Shown here one piece after another: positions 34,117 through 46,154 of a stretch of 64,000 nt of DNA. Within the stretch, counting starts at the first letter, position 1, and each line of letters opens with the position of its first letter. Under the pieces are notes generated by a model. The model saw only the letters and a list, made by a program, of their open reading frames with translations, was not told the origin of the DNA and made no database searches. The DNA comes from Rana temporaria (Eukaryota; Chordata; Amphibia; Anura; Ranidae), in NCBI RefSeq assembly GCF_905171775.1, contig NC_053489.1:314668022-314732021 (forward strand), given 5' to 3'. A program made the position numbers and the translations under genes.

Positions 34117-36530
34117 AATTACAGTGTTTTCTTTTGTTTTGTTTTTTAATAATACCTCTAAATCTCCTTGACAAACCTATTTATTCAGTTATTTTTTCCA
34201 ATTTTAGAATTGCAGTAGTTATGCCAAGCTCAGTTTTATATGAAATGCCATTCTCTTAAACTACATTATTTACTGTACATCTCTGTATGGTGTAATTTAA
34301 AATGCTTCGTCAATTTTACTTCTATTAAACTAGAATTTTCATGACAGAACCAAAGTTATAATACTTGTGTTGGTACAGCCATGTTCTTAAATCATTAAAA
34401 TCCAAGCTTAGTTCCTTGGCATTACTATGCCACCATCAGAAACAATTAAATCCTTCGGCATTGCTCCATCTAAAGCCAGAAAATATAACAGCAACTGGGC
34501 ATGCAATGTGTTATAAGTCCCCAAAGCAAAACCTGGCAACCTCACTTGCAAACAATCTGCCACAGGCTATCACCTTACCACAGGCAATCTGGCGCCATAC
34601 AGTTGCCTAATCAGGACCCAATGTCCAGCTTCTAATGCATTTGGCAGTGAAAAACTTTTTGTCTTTTAGCATTATTATTGACTTTCCCACAACTAGTGAA
34701 AAGTATAAACACTTTTTTTTTTTAACTTATAACAATCTTATTTCTCCCAGAAAGTATTATGTGTAACCACAGTTACATCAAAACCAACTGTAAAATGCCT
34801 TAAGAATGTGGAAAAAATTTTGATTTGCTTTTGCATTGCTCTTGAACAACAGAGAAAAAAACATTTTTGTTAGAGTACGTTTTAGTATCATGAGCTGTAA
34901 AGATAATGTACTTGATAGTAAAACCATTTTCTTTGGTTAAAGGTTCAAGTAAGGTTGCGTACTATCAAATACAATCTAGATTGAAATGCAAGCTTTTGTT
35001 GTGCTAATACGTATAGCTACTATTAATGGTAGGTACCCCACATAGCAAGAAGGTTTAGGTACGTTCACTTTAGACAGTAGGTAGAGGTCGGATTGTGGTG
35101 GAACACTACTATGGTCAAGTTGAGGTTCTGAAAAGAGTTGCTTAGAAGTAATTCAGGAAAGCCTGCTTCATAAATTCTGATCAGAGTCAGTAAACCTTTA
35201 CTTATTCTTGGGATAATGTTGGTTAGGGTCATACTTCTCCATGCATTCCTTGCACTGGACCATGTAACTGCCACTACACAGAAGACCTATAAGGAAGTGT
35301 AATTGTTGGGCCTCTGAACATACACATACTCCTAGTGCCTAGAAAAAAAAAAATTGTTGCTCTACTGACACTGATCATCACATACAGGACTGACTTCCCA
35401 TCGTGGCTCTGCATTATTTAATGCTCTTTGTGGGACAGTCTATGAATCCCACTCTGTTTGCTCATGAACTCTTGTAGTTCGGCAAAGTAAATGACAAAAT
35501 GTCTCTGTATGGGCCAGTCTGGCAGTTTTAGTATAGTGCAGTATCTCTGGTAGCATATATCAGTCTCACTGGCATCTCTCAATATGGAACAGTCTCTCTG
35601 TATGGTTCCGTCTGTCTTAATAAGGCAGTAATTTTGTATGGCTCAGTCTTTCTGTACCACAGACAAATTAGTATGTGATGTGTGCAGTTTCTGGTAGTCT
35701 CTCTGTAACTTTTTAACTCACGTGTTTTTTACAATTTCACTGGTAAAAACAGACTTGAGATTCATAGGTGAGGTAGTGTACACAATTGGATTCAAAACTG
35801 ATTTTAAAAACATGTACAGGGTGGAACCAGACTTGTATAGATGTCTACCTTTGGTTATAAACCATAGGGGATGTTTGTGATTAAAATGACTCATACCATT
35901 GCTCTTTCTACCTAACAGTGCCAGTACATAGAAGCTGTATCAAGTACCTGGTTAGAGGCAAAGATGACAAGATGACTACCCTTTCACTCTTTGTCCAAAC
36001 ACCACTGGAATAAGGAACCGGGAATAAGAGGACACAGAGTGGCACTGGGGCCTAATGTCCCGTCTACAAAAGCTCAATTCTGACAGAAGGTTTGACTGCA
36101 AAGTGCACAGGCAGACTGATAGAATGATCACCAAAAGGCATTGCCCCAGGAGGAGTCACTATGGTCAACAACCAAAGAGAAATAAAGCAGGCAAAGTAGA
36201 ACCATGCTCTGTAGGATGGTGGAGGTCACATCCGAAAGTCAGCAGAATCGTGTATTGGTTGATGCTGACCTCAGTTAATAATCAGGCAGTAGTCACAGCT
36301 GTAAAGGTAAAGAACTCAATGCTACATTTATGCACAGGCTTAGAAAAGTTCAGGACAGGTTGTGTTTAGTTGGTATAACACAGGCAAAGTTAAGGAAAGG
36401 CAACTGATAAACTGAATCAAGATGTCAGAGCAAGAATGACATTAGGAGCTGTAAATCAAAAGCCCCAATGCACAATAAAGCACCAGGAGAAACCCTTTTG
36501 CTCAAGCCACTGCCACCTGAATAATGCTGT
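34117..36530. other. Unique-looking stretch, no recognised gene
   Basis: AT-rich sequence without terminal repeats. At 35490-35720 the motif (A/T)GTCTCTCTGTATGG recurs irregularly, giving a degenerate low-complexity patch. No open frame has a recognisable domain. Confidence 0.4.
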
Positions 36531-36537
36531 TCAGATA

Positions 36538-37296
36538 CACTATATTACCAAAAGTATTAATGGCATCCCAGTCTTAGTCCGTAGGGTTCAATATTGAGTT
36601 GGCCCACCTTTTATAGCTATAGCAGCTTCAACTCTTCTGGGAAGGCTGTCTACAAGGTTTAGCAGTGTGTCTATGAGGATGTTTGACCATTCTTCCAGGA
36701 GCGCATTTGTGGGTTCAGGCATTGGTGTGGACAAGAAGGCCTGGCTCGCAGTCTCCATTTTAATTCATTCCAAATGTGTTCCATGGGGTTGAGGTCAGGA
36801 CTCTATGCAGTCTAGTGAAAATCCTCCAACCCAAACTCGCTCACCTTTATGGACCTTGCTTTGTGCACTGGCCAAATTCTTTGGTGGAGGGGAGATTATA
36901 GTGTGGGGCTGTTTTTCAGGAGTTGTGCTTGGATCAAGTGCAGTGAAGGAAAGGTGTCAGCATACATAAACATCTTGGATAATTTCATGCTCCCAACTTT
37001 GTGGAAACAGTTTGGGGATGGCCCCTTTCTGACCTCAACCTGATAGAACATCTTTGGGATGAATTAAAGCGGAGACAGTCCACACCAGTGTCTGACCTCA
37101 CAAATGTGCTTCTGGAAGAATGGTCAAACAATCCCATAGACACACCTTGTGGACAGCCTTCCCAGAGGAGTTGAAGCTGTTAGAGCTGCAAAGGGTGGGC
37201 CAACTCAATATTGAACCCTACAGACTAAGACTGGGATACCATTAAAGTTCATGTGTGTCTAAAGTCAGGCATTCCAATACGTTTGGAAATATAGTG
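36538..37296 (+). pseudogene. Internally deleted Tc1/mariner element
   Basis: CACTATATTACCAAAAGTA at the left and GGAAATATAGTG at the right are flanked by TA (36536-36537 and 37297-37298). The left part is long-TIR sequence antisense to transposase-derived sequence; the right part has sense fragments such as GLFFRSCAWIKCSEGKVSA (frame 36849-37043) and LDNFMLPTLWKQFGDGPF. Most of the transposase is deleted (759 bp left of an expected 1.3-1.6 kb). Confidence 0.85.
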
Positions 37297-37369
37297 TAGA
37301 TTTTGCCTCACCTAACATAAGTACAAGCAGCCAAAGGAGAGAATCCTGGCCAGCAAAAGACAAATGTTG

Positions 37370-38670
37370 ATGAAAAAAGGGGGACAATATTGCGCTTATC
37401 TAAAAACACATGATAAAAATGTAATAAAAAAATGTCCATCAACATGACATATGAAGTGACGGTGAAGATGAACGGGTAACCATAAGGCCCCGTACTCACG
37501 ACCAAACATGTCTGCTGAAACTGGTCCGCAGACCAATTTCAGCAGACATGTTCCGTCGTGTGTACAGCCGCGCGGACAGGATTCCAGCAAACAATTGTCT
37601 GACAGACCGTTTCTGAGCAGACAACTGTTTCCCGGACTTGCTTTAAAACAGTCCGCTGGAAACCTGTCCGCCCGGACATGTACGGTCGTCTGTACAGACC
37701 TACCGTACATGTCCTGCCGCCCGCCATCCCTCGCATGCGTCGAATGACTTTGACGCATGCGTGGAAGCATTTTCAAGGCAGGCCGCCCACGCCGGCGCGT
37801 CATTGTCGCGGCGACACCGCGTCATCGACGCGTCGACACCGCGGACACGCCCCGCGTATTGTTTATGCGCGGACTTCTGTTCGATGGTGTGTATAGCCAT
37901 CGAACAGAAGTCCCCGGGCAGTCCCCGGCCAGACATGTCCGATGGAAACGGTCTGCAGACCGTTTTCATCGGACATGTCCTGCCGTGAGTACAAGGCCTG
38001 AGGATCATCAAATGGAACTTTCTTTCAAAAGGGTAAGAAGAGATGGAATACGCTTACTGGAACCAATAGGTCTACCTGTCAATGACAGCAGATCATTCAG
38101 GCATAGGAAATCCCAACAGCGAATAGGCTCAACTTGTTTGGAGATTCTGGGTAGCAGGAACCACGAACATAACCACTAGACCACACAATCTACGGCTTGA
38201 TGAATGGTATCCTGGACTTGTAGAAAAATGCTCAGAGCTCAACAGGTATCCACCCTGTTTTCAACGGACATTAAGACAGCTTCGGATGGGAAAAGAACCC
38301 TTGTATGGGGTTAAATAAAGGGGACAATGGAACAGCTCAAAAAAACTCCTCCATGTGCTCAAGGTGAATGCCTGAATGATCTGCTGTCTTTGACAGGTAG
38401 ATCCATTGGTTCAGGTAAGCGTATTCCATCTCTTCTTACCCTTTTAAAAGAAAGTTCCATTTGATGATCCTTATGGTTACCTGTTCATCTTCATCGTCAC
38501 TTCATATGTCATGTTGATGGACATTTCTTTATCAAATTTTTTCCTCTGTGGACTTATTATTATATTTATTCATGTTATTTTATTATCTATGTTTTCACTC
38601 TGTACACCCAGTGGTCACACTCACTCAGTGAGTTTTTTTATAGAATCACTAGCGCTACATTCACATTTCT
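37370..38670. mobile_element. Foldback element with 15-bp TSD, split by a MITE
   Basis: Inverted arms: 37425-38110 (without the MITE 37486-37998) and about 38370-38525, sharing blocks such as AATGTCCATCAACATGAC, CATCAAATGGAACTTTC and GCAGATCATTCAGGC. The exact 15-bp repeat AAAAGACAAATGTTG lies at 37355-37369 and 38671-38685. Like 1526-2844 it has a GCGCT motif near its outer ends. The TSD length suggests a retroelement mechanism; no coding capacity. Confidence 0.8.
37486..37998. mobile_element. PIF/Harbinger-type MITE nested in foldback element
   Basis: A 513-bp element, GGCCCCGTACTCACG at the left and CGTGAGTACAAGGCC at the right. Flanks are TAA (37483-37485) and TGA (37999-38001). The other foldback arm (near 38465-38480) shows the empty site, with a single TAA between CCA and GGATCATC. 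This fixes a 3-bp TWA target for the family. The interior has ACATGTC(C/T)G and CGCATGCGT-type inverted motifs. Confidence 0.9.
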
Positions 38671-39138
38671 AAAAGACAAATGTTGCCTGGGCTAGTAAAA
38701 TCATTTAGAAAGCTTATTTTATTCTCCCAGTACAGGAGTTGACCATCCAAGCTTTAATGAGGCCTAAGGTATAGCAGAAAATGTACATATAGTGTTCCAC
38801 AAGTAAAAAGGATTCAACTTAGCTGATAGATACCTGCTGGATCTAATGTGTGAAGCAGATGTTACAGTAATTACTGGATTTCAAGAAATTCTAATCCAGA
38901 CAACACCATCTATTATCTCATCTTTTGAATAGCTAGAAAAGTAATCACACATGTCCTAAGTACTATTTGTGTCTTTATCTATACCATTTCTTTTTTTTAT
39001 CTTAATTCCTTTTTTTTATTGTTTTCAAAACTTCATTGTTTTTACAGTTATTCTCAATCGTACAAAAAATGCATGTTACATTTAGGAGGATAGACATCAA
39101 ACAGCAATTGTCATATTATGCATATCATACAATAAATT

Positions 39139-39217
39139 ATCCTACCCCTTCCCGCCCCCTCCCTGCACCCTCCCTCCCCCCTGCCACCTCCCCCCTCCCC
39201 TGTCTTGTCCCCCCCCC
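39139..39217 (-). promoter_or_regulatory. G-rich (potential G-quadruplex) tract in LINE 3'UTR
   Basis: On the LINE sense strand this stretch is a polypurine tract with many runs of 3-9 G. Mammalian L1 3'UTRs carry a comparable G-rich tract that can form quadruplexes; the analogy is inferred. Confidence 0.6.
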
Positions 39218-39458
39218 AATATGACTCTTGTATCTTCATGAAATTGAAGAAAAAAGGAGGGGCCAGCCAAGGAGGCCGAGGGGAGCAACCTCTTTCACCC
39301 ATCTAGCACAGGATCCCTTTTGTTTCTTTTTCTTTCTTTTTTTTGCTTTTCGGAAGGCTCAAAATTTGATCCGTCTAACTATTAAAAAAAAGAAAAGAGA
39401 GAAAAAGAAAAGGAAAAAAAAAAAATGTCCTGTCTTCTATATTTGGGGGAGATTTCTA

Positions 39459-42400
39459 TTAGTAGCGAACTTTTATCTCTAAGAGGGGAAACCTATGTCT
39501 TTCAACCCCCCACACTTTTTCAAATCTCTTATGGTTCCCCTGTTTGATAAAGGCCACTCTCTCGCTCTCAATCAACTTAATTATGGTTTCAATCCAGCTC
39601 CTAACAGATGGAGGGTCATATGCCTGCCAACGCTGTGCAATTAATTTGCGTGCCTGAAATATTCCTCGCAACACGCCCTCCAGTGTTCCCGGTGGTACTC
39701 TATGGTCCTCCATATCTCCCAGGAGGCAGGTTCTAGCGTCTGGCTCTAGAGAAGTCTTAAAGATATTATTAAGTTTATTGATGACCTCTGTCCAATACCT
39801 GAAGAGCTTGGGACATCTCCAGAACATATGGACAAGGTCCCCTGAAGCCTTGCATCTAAGACATTCATCTCTCCATTTCCAGCCTATTTGAAACATTTTT
39901 TTTGGAGTGTAATAGACCCGGTGAACGAAAAATAGGTGGGATAGTCTTTGTGCTGGGGCAATAGATACTAGAACCCCTCTGTTTAGGATCCTGTTCCACT
40001 GCTCTTGCGTTATCTGCCCAAGGTCCCGTTCCCATCTTTCTCTGCTCCTGAGCATACCCGATTGATTTATGGCCCTAGCCCCTAGTTTATCGTATAGCTC
40101 TGAGATTAGCTCTTTCGTTGTATTATTTTGGGCTATTTTATTGAGAATAGGGGTCTGGATCCTATCTAGCGAATGGGTCTTAAACTGAGTCTGAGTGGCA
40201 TGCCTAATCTGGAGATATTTAAAGAAGGTTTTATTTGGGATGTTAAATTCTTGTCTCAGGTCTGAGAATGGTTTCATAGTATTCCCCTCGTATAATTGGA
40301 CAAGTCGCGTGATTCCCTGTTTCTCCCAAATATTGCATTTCCCCACCCCCTCAACTTCTGGAAGATTTTTGTTGTTCCAAAGGGGGGCATATTCAGTTAC
40401 TCCAACGTATCCCAATAGGGCCTTTATTGTCCTCCACACCTTATTAAGTAAATTTGTCGTCGGACACTTATAGGCAAATTAATTTGCCTCTAGGGCTTCT
40501 ACTAATATTTTGTGCGGGGCCCCTACTAGGATCAGTCTAAAACAATCCTTTCTCAGGTCTGGGATTCCACATCCTGCAATGTGCTGTAGCTGGGACGCCA
40601 GGAAATAAATTCTTGGGTGTGGGACCGCCATCCCTCCCTCCCCGACCGGGAGCTGCATGGTCTGCAGCCCAATTCTGGCCTGCCCTCCTCTCCACATTAA
40701 CCCATATCGGAGAGTTGTGGAGGACGTACAATATCTGAGGGAGCCAGATCATTTTAATTAGACTGCATCTCCCAGCTACAGAGAGAGGGAGGCGGCTCCA
40801 AATGTCTTTTTTTTGCTTCAGCTTTAATAATAAAGGGGCAATATTTGTACTGATATATTCACTGACGTCTCGGGTAATCCAAATCCCCAAATATTTAAGT
40901 GTGGTTAGGATTTTTAACTGGGGCATATCGGTTAGCGTCTGTTCTGGTAATGTATCTATTTGGAAGCAGAGCCGACTTATCCCAGTTAACAATCAGACCT
41001 GAGAACCTACCGAAATCCCTAACCATTTGGATCACTGGGGCCAATGAATAATTAACATCACCTATGAAGAAAAGGATATCGTCCGCGAACAGCGCTATAC
41101 TATCTTCATCTAGGCCCCTTTTGAATCCCTGGATGTCTTCCTTAAGCCTGGTTTTGATAGCTAAGGGTTCCATGGCCAGTGCAAATAGGAGTGGGGATAG
41201 AGGACACCCTTGTCTCGTTCCCCTCTCCAATTCGAATAGGTCTGAAGCTACGCCATTGATCTTGATTTTGGCGCGTGGTTTGTTGTATAGGAGCTTGACC
41301 CACCTAATAAAGGATGGGCCAAACCCAAAACCTTCTAATACCCTCCATAAGTAAGTCCACTCCAGGCTGTCAAATGCCTTTGCCGCGTCCAATGCCAGTA
41401 ATGCCATGGGGCCCTCATTATCAGTAGGGACTTGTATGTTTAAAAAAAAAAAATCTTATATTCAGGCTTGTTGCCCTATTTGGGATAAATCCCAGGGTGA
41501 ATAAGGGTCTCAATGCACCCTTTTAGGCGAGTTGCAAGAACCTTTGCAAGGATTTTTACGTCCGTGCAAAGCAGTGAAATTGGCCGATAGGAGGAGGGGT
41601 CTAGTTGATCTTTTCCCTCTTTGTGAATAATAATAATTGTTGCCTCCATCATGGAGGGAGGGAGATGTCCTTTGGAAAAGGCGAAGTTCAAGGTGTGTAG
41701 TAACTCTGGTAGCAGTATATCTCCATATTGCTTAAAAATTTCTGACGGGAGCCCGTCGGGCCCTGGTGATCTATGATTAGACATCTCTATCACAGCCCGT
41801 TGCAGTTCCTCCAACGTGATCGGGAACTCCAATTTATTTTTTTCACTATCTAGCAAATTTGGAAACGAGATTCCCTGGAAAAAGGCTTCCATACAGTATA
41901 TTCATTCTCGCATCTGGATTTATACAGGGGTTTATAAAAATTGTGAAACACATGTCTTATCTCCCTTCCTTCAGTTACAATGTCACCTGTGGGACCTCTG
42001 ATGGCCCCGATATTAGAAGAAGGGGTGTTGGTCCGTACCAAAAGCGACAGCACACACCCCACCTTCTCCCGTTCGCCAAATTGAAGTTGTTTTTGAAAAA
42101 TTTGGGGGTTCTCAGCCTTCCTCCTAATTACCATTTTGTAAACCTGTTGTTTTTCAAGCCATTCACCTTGTCTACTTAGGGAGGGGTCTTCTATATAACG
42201 CTGCTCGGCTAACATCACTTCGTTCCTGATCTCTTCTGCCCATTTTCTAGATTCCCGTTGTAGTCTTGCCACCTTTTGTATCAACAACCCCCTTAAATAT
42301 GCCTTCAAGGAGTCCCAGACCACATCAGCCTCTGCCGTACCCATATTAATTTGGGCATACTCCCTCAGACCATCTGATAGTTCTTGTGATTTCCCGATTA

Positions 42401-43162
42401 ATTCCAACCAATATGGGCTAATTTTCCTCTCCCGCAGGGTTGGTCGTTCATTTCTCCTGATTACTAGTTCTAATGGTGAGTGGTCTGAGACCTCTCTTGG
42501 GCCATATTCTATTTCCTTCACCCTATTCAGTAATATGTCATTGCCCATAGCCAAGTCAATTCTGGACAGGGTGGCATAAGAGCTAGAGAAACAGGAATAC
42601 TGACAGGTCTGTGGGTGATGGATACGCCAGATATCTTTTAACCCTGCCTCCTCCATAAACTGAGCCAACCGACTCCCTAGTTCGGTTTTTGGATCAAGTT
42701 TTGGGGGGAATCTATCTTGTGCTCTATCCGGGACTTCGTTATAATCCCCTACTGCGATCAGGGGGATATCTGGGTTATCCAACATAAACTCCATTAATTT
42801 CTGTAATATAGTAAAGTTAAAGGGGGGGGAACATATATATTGGCCAATATGTAGGGCATATTCTCTATTGTACAGGCCAAAAAGATATATCGTCCCTGCT
42901 CATCTATCCAGCTCTGTTCGCAGGAGAACAACAATCCCTTACTCACCAATATACTGACCCCCCTTGAGTATGAGGAATGTACAGAGTGATAGCGATACGG
43001 AAACTTACGTATACCCAATTGGGTCATGCTATCTCTGGTTAAATGTGTCTCCTGTAGACAGAGTATCCCTGGTCCCCTCCCCTCCATAGATGCCAAGACC
43101 AGTGCTCGCTTAATAGAATCCCCCAGCCCTCTTATGTTCCATGACCTAATTCTCCAAGCCAT
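39459..43162 (-). pseudogene. LINE ORF2: apurinic-like endonuclease plus reverse transcriptase, frameshifted
   Basis: The start is chosen at the ATG at 43162 (MAWRIRSWNIRG), the usual ORF2 beginning; the frame extends upstream without an ATG. Endonuclease motifs follow in order: SWNIRG, LQETH, GDYNEV, SDHSP. RT motifs: SYRPISLL, DAAKAFDSLEW, RGTRQGCPLSPL, FADD (41089-41078), then a C-terminal region with RCKASGDLVHMFWRCPKL. The reading frame is broken by a G8 run at 42822-42829, a shift near 41850-41892, an A12 run at 41442-41453, shifts near 40895-40992 and 40540-40697, and a stop at 40479-40481. The total span fits about 1235 codons, normal for L1 ORF2. Inactive. Confidence 0.93.
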
Positions 43163-43315
43163 AATCGGTATACAGTAAGAAATGTGCAAACATAAACAAA
43201 AACATGAAATAGCACTTCTCCCTCCCACTCGACTGCTTATACGGACCAAATCCTCTCCTTTTGCTAGTGGTATTTAACATATACAGGGTACCTGACATAG
43301 CTTCCTCCTGGAAAT

Positions 43316-43390
43316 TACCCTCCCCCTCCCTCCCCCCACTAAATCCGCCCCCTCCCTCCCCCTCCCCTCTTGCCCATTGGGGCTCCCCTT
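43316..43390 (-). promoter_or_regulatory. G-rich tract upstream of LINE ORF2
   Basis: Runs of 3-6 G on the LINE sense strand lie between the insertion's 5' end and the ORF2 ATG, mirroring the composition of the 3'UTR tract. Confidence 0.5.
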
Positions 43391-43576
43391 GGGGGCCTCT
43401 CCTGTGACCTTACCACTCTTACCCAATCTCATCACAACTGCCGTCCTACCACTCACCTACCACTCTTACCCCAGTGAAGGTCTTCCCTCGCCTCCCCTTT
43501 AGCAAAGTTTAAAGCTCCACTTTTCCCAAAGTAAAACCTAAAAAAAGCTTATAATCATATATCCTACACCATTTCT

Positions 43577-44710
43577 AATGACAGAGTTCTTTTACAGGTT
43601 TTCTGTCGAGCACTGTTTTACAAATGACAAACTTCCCAGGCCTGCTTTTGTGCGTGTACTCTCTTGGGCATCAGTGTGTTACATAGTAATATCTGCAAGC
43701 AGTACTAACCAATAATAACTGGCTTTTTTTGTATGTATTATTCTCATATATCTTTGTTAGCTTTAGTCTAAGTCTGTATCCAACTTTATTATAACATCTT
43801 GACATATAGAAAGATGGTACAAATACATCCTTGTTTTCCAGACATGGTGTTACTTTTCTGGCAATCTTCACACAACAGGGGTTTATAAGGCCTGGAAGTG
43901 GGAATAATCACTTATAAGAAGAATACATTTTTTTAGTACGTGGTAAAAGAACAAGAATACCTCAGCTCTCTGCCTTCTTCTGCCTCCAAGTCTAACACAT
44001 ATCTAGCCTGGCAAGAAAACAGATGTTTAAGTGACGCAGAAGTTTGCGAATAGAGGTTTACACTGCCATGAGTACTACTATTAAGTCCAAAGGGGCAAGG
44101 AATACTAATGACTTTAGCAGATTCCATTTATAAAGTGTACAAACTACAACTTATTGATAAATAGTTATTCAGTTGAATGTGATTTTATCCTTTTTTTGAT
44201 GGATTAAATTGATGAGATTTAAAAGACCTGCCCTAAGACTAACACATGTTAACCAATTAGAGCACATGGAAGTATGAAACACAACTATTTAAACCAGAAG
44301 AATACAAACAATTTATTTAGGGAACATCTTTAGGATAAGTGAATATTTTTGAAAACATTACAAAAACAAAACTGGGTAGAAAAGCAACCTGACTTTAGGT
44401 AGGTCATCTAAGTTTTTCATGAATTTAAAAAACCTAAACAATAAAAGAACATGCAATGCTTTTAGAAGTTTTCTTGTGGATAAATGGTATTGATTTCTTG
44501 GTTTCAAAAATGAGAGGTAGTGTGCAGGTTTAAAAGACCGTTAGTCAAGGTGGAAGTTTGTGAGTGGCTGTTACTGCAGGAAATGTCCATGCTGCTTCTT
44601 GTAACTTGTTCTTCCATAGGGTTGTGATAGATTATAGTGCTAATTCTACACTGACTATTTTCTAAATATATTCACTAAGTGAAGACATTTTATGACAGTA
44701 CAAATTACAA
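43577..44710. other. AT-rich stretch without recognised feature
   Basis: No terminal repeats, motif-bearing frame or RNA gene seen. Confidence 0.4.
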
Positions 44711-44760
44711 TAATGCCCTGTATACACGATCGGTTCGTCTGATGAAAACGGTCCGATGGA
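44711..44760. mobile_element. Fragment of GTACACACG-type MITE
   Basis: TAATGCCCTGTATACACGATCGG followed by TGATGAAAACGGTCCGATGGA matches the left end of the MITE family. It is cut off where the Tc1 sequence begins, so a deletion joined the two elements. Confidence 0.6.
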
Positions 44761-46152
44761 GCAAGCTCTCTCCAGAAGTTCAGTGAGGATCTCTGAATGA
44801 TCCAATGTTGACCTAAATCACTAATGATGATAAATAGAATCCACCTGTGTGTAATCAAGTCTCCGTATAAATGCACCTGCACTGTGATAATCTATGAGGT
44901 CTGTTTAAAGCGAAGAGAGCATCATGAAGAACAAGGAACACACCAGGCAGGTCCAAGATACTGTTGTGGAGAAGTTTAAAGCCGGATTTGGATACAAAAA
45001 GATTTCCCAAGCTTTAAACATCCCAAGGAGCACTGTGCAAGCGATAATATTGAAATGGGAGTATCAGACCACTGCAAATCTACGAAGACCTGGCCGTCCC
45101 TCTAAACTTTCAGCTCATACAAGGAGAAGACTGATCAGAGATGCAGCCAAGAGGCCCATGATCACTCTGGATGAACTGCAGAGATCTATAGCTGAGGTGG
45201 GAGACTCTGTCCATAGGACAACAATCAGTCGTATACTGCACAAATCTGGCCTTTATGGAAGAGTGGCAAGAAGAAAGCCATTTCTTGAAGATATCCATAA
45301 AAAGTGTTGTTTAAAGTTTGCCACAAGCCACCTGGGAGACACACCAAACATGTGGAAGAAGGTGCTCTGGTCAGATGAAACAAAAATCAAACTTTTTGGC
45401 AACAATGCAAAACGTTATGTTTGGCGTAAAAGCAACACAGTTCATCACCCTGAACACACCATCCCCACTGTGAAACATGGTGGTGGCAGCATCATGGTTT
45501 GGGCCTGCTTTTCTTCAGCAGGGACAGGGAAGATGGTTAAAATTGATGGGAAGATGGATGGAGCCAAATACAGGACCATTCTGGAAGAAAACCTGATGGA
45601 GTCTGCAAAAGACCTGAGACTGGGACGGAGATTTGTCTTCCAACAAGACAATGATCCAAAACATAAAGCAAAATCTACAATGGAATGGTTCACACATAAA
45701 CATATCCAGGTGTTAGAATGGCCAAGTCAAAGTCCAGACCTGAATCCAATCGAGAATCTGTGGAAAGAACTGAAAACTGCTGTTCACAAACGCTCTCCAT
45801 CCAACCTCACTGAGCTCGAGCTGTTTTGCAAGGAGGAATGGGCAAAAATGTCAGTCTCTTGATGTGCAAAACTGATAGAGACATACCCCAAGCGACTTAC
45901 AGCTGTAATCGCAGCAAAAGGTGGCGCTACAAAGTATTAACTTAAGGGGGCTGAATAACTTTGCACGCCCAATTTTTCAGTTTGTGTTTTTTTTTTAAAG
46001 TTTGAAATATCCAATACATTTTGTTCCACTTCATGATTGTGTCCCACTTGTTGTTGATTCTTCAAAAAAAATTACAGTTTTATATCTTTAAAGCCTGAAA
46101 TGTGGCAAAAGGTCGCAAAGTTCAAGGGGGCCGAATACTTTTGCAAGGCACT
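44761..46152 (+). mobile_element. Tc1 element, left terminal repeat lost
   Basis: The right end GGGGGCCGAATACTTTTGCAAGGCACT is intact to its last bases, with about 200 bp of right terminal-repeat region. The left begins abruptly inside the 5' non-coding part (CTCTCTCCAGAAGTTCAGTGAGG). Without a left TIR it cannot be excised. The composite element at 46155 begins almost immediately after its right end. Confidence 0.9.
44924..45940 (+). pseudogene. Tc1 transposase, one premature stop
   Basis: Tc1 transposases bind the terminal repeats and move DNA by a DD34E mechanism. The ATG at 44924 starts a 312-codon frame. Paired helix-turn-helix regions: residues about 10-48 and 65-110, with an AT-hook-like RRPGRPSK (54-61) between. 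The catalytic triad is complete: D151 (WSDETK), D242 (QQDNDPKH) and E277 (LNPIENLW), with 34 residues between the last two. A TGA at 45860-45862 interrupts; in the same frame 26 further family-typical codons follow to TAA at 45938-45940. The stop lies C-terminal to the triad and may be a CGA-to-TGA change. This is the best-preserved coding region in the window. Confidence 0.95.
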
Positions 46153-46154
46153 AA

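Larger units (their letters stand above)
38992..43563 (-). mobile_element. L1-like LINE, 4.6 kb, minus strand
   Basis: Contains a damaged ORF2, a 3'UTR with a G-rich tract, an AATAAA (TTTATT at 39015-39020) and an A-rich tail. A candidate 13-bp TSD with one mismatch, CTATACCATTTCT (38979-38991) versus CTACACCATTTCT (43564-43576), bounds the insertion. About 400 bp upstream of ORF2 is retained, with a second G-rich tract, but no ORF1 is visible, so it is 5'-truncated. The endonuclease, the reverse transcriptase and the RGTRQGCPLSPLLFALAMEP motif place it in the L1/Tx1 group. Confidence 0.85.

Noticed and set aside
39120..39220. C-rich stretch as a CpG island or telomeric repeat
   Set aside because: It is the complement of the LINE 3'UTR G-rich tract; no TTAGGG units.
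43671..43871. Minus-strand frame as LINE ORF1 remnant
   Set aside because: It lies beyond the candidate target duplication at 43564-43576 and shows no coiled-coil or RNA-binding features.
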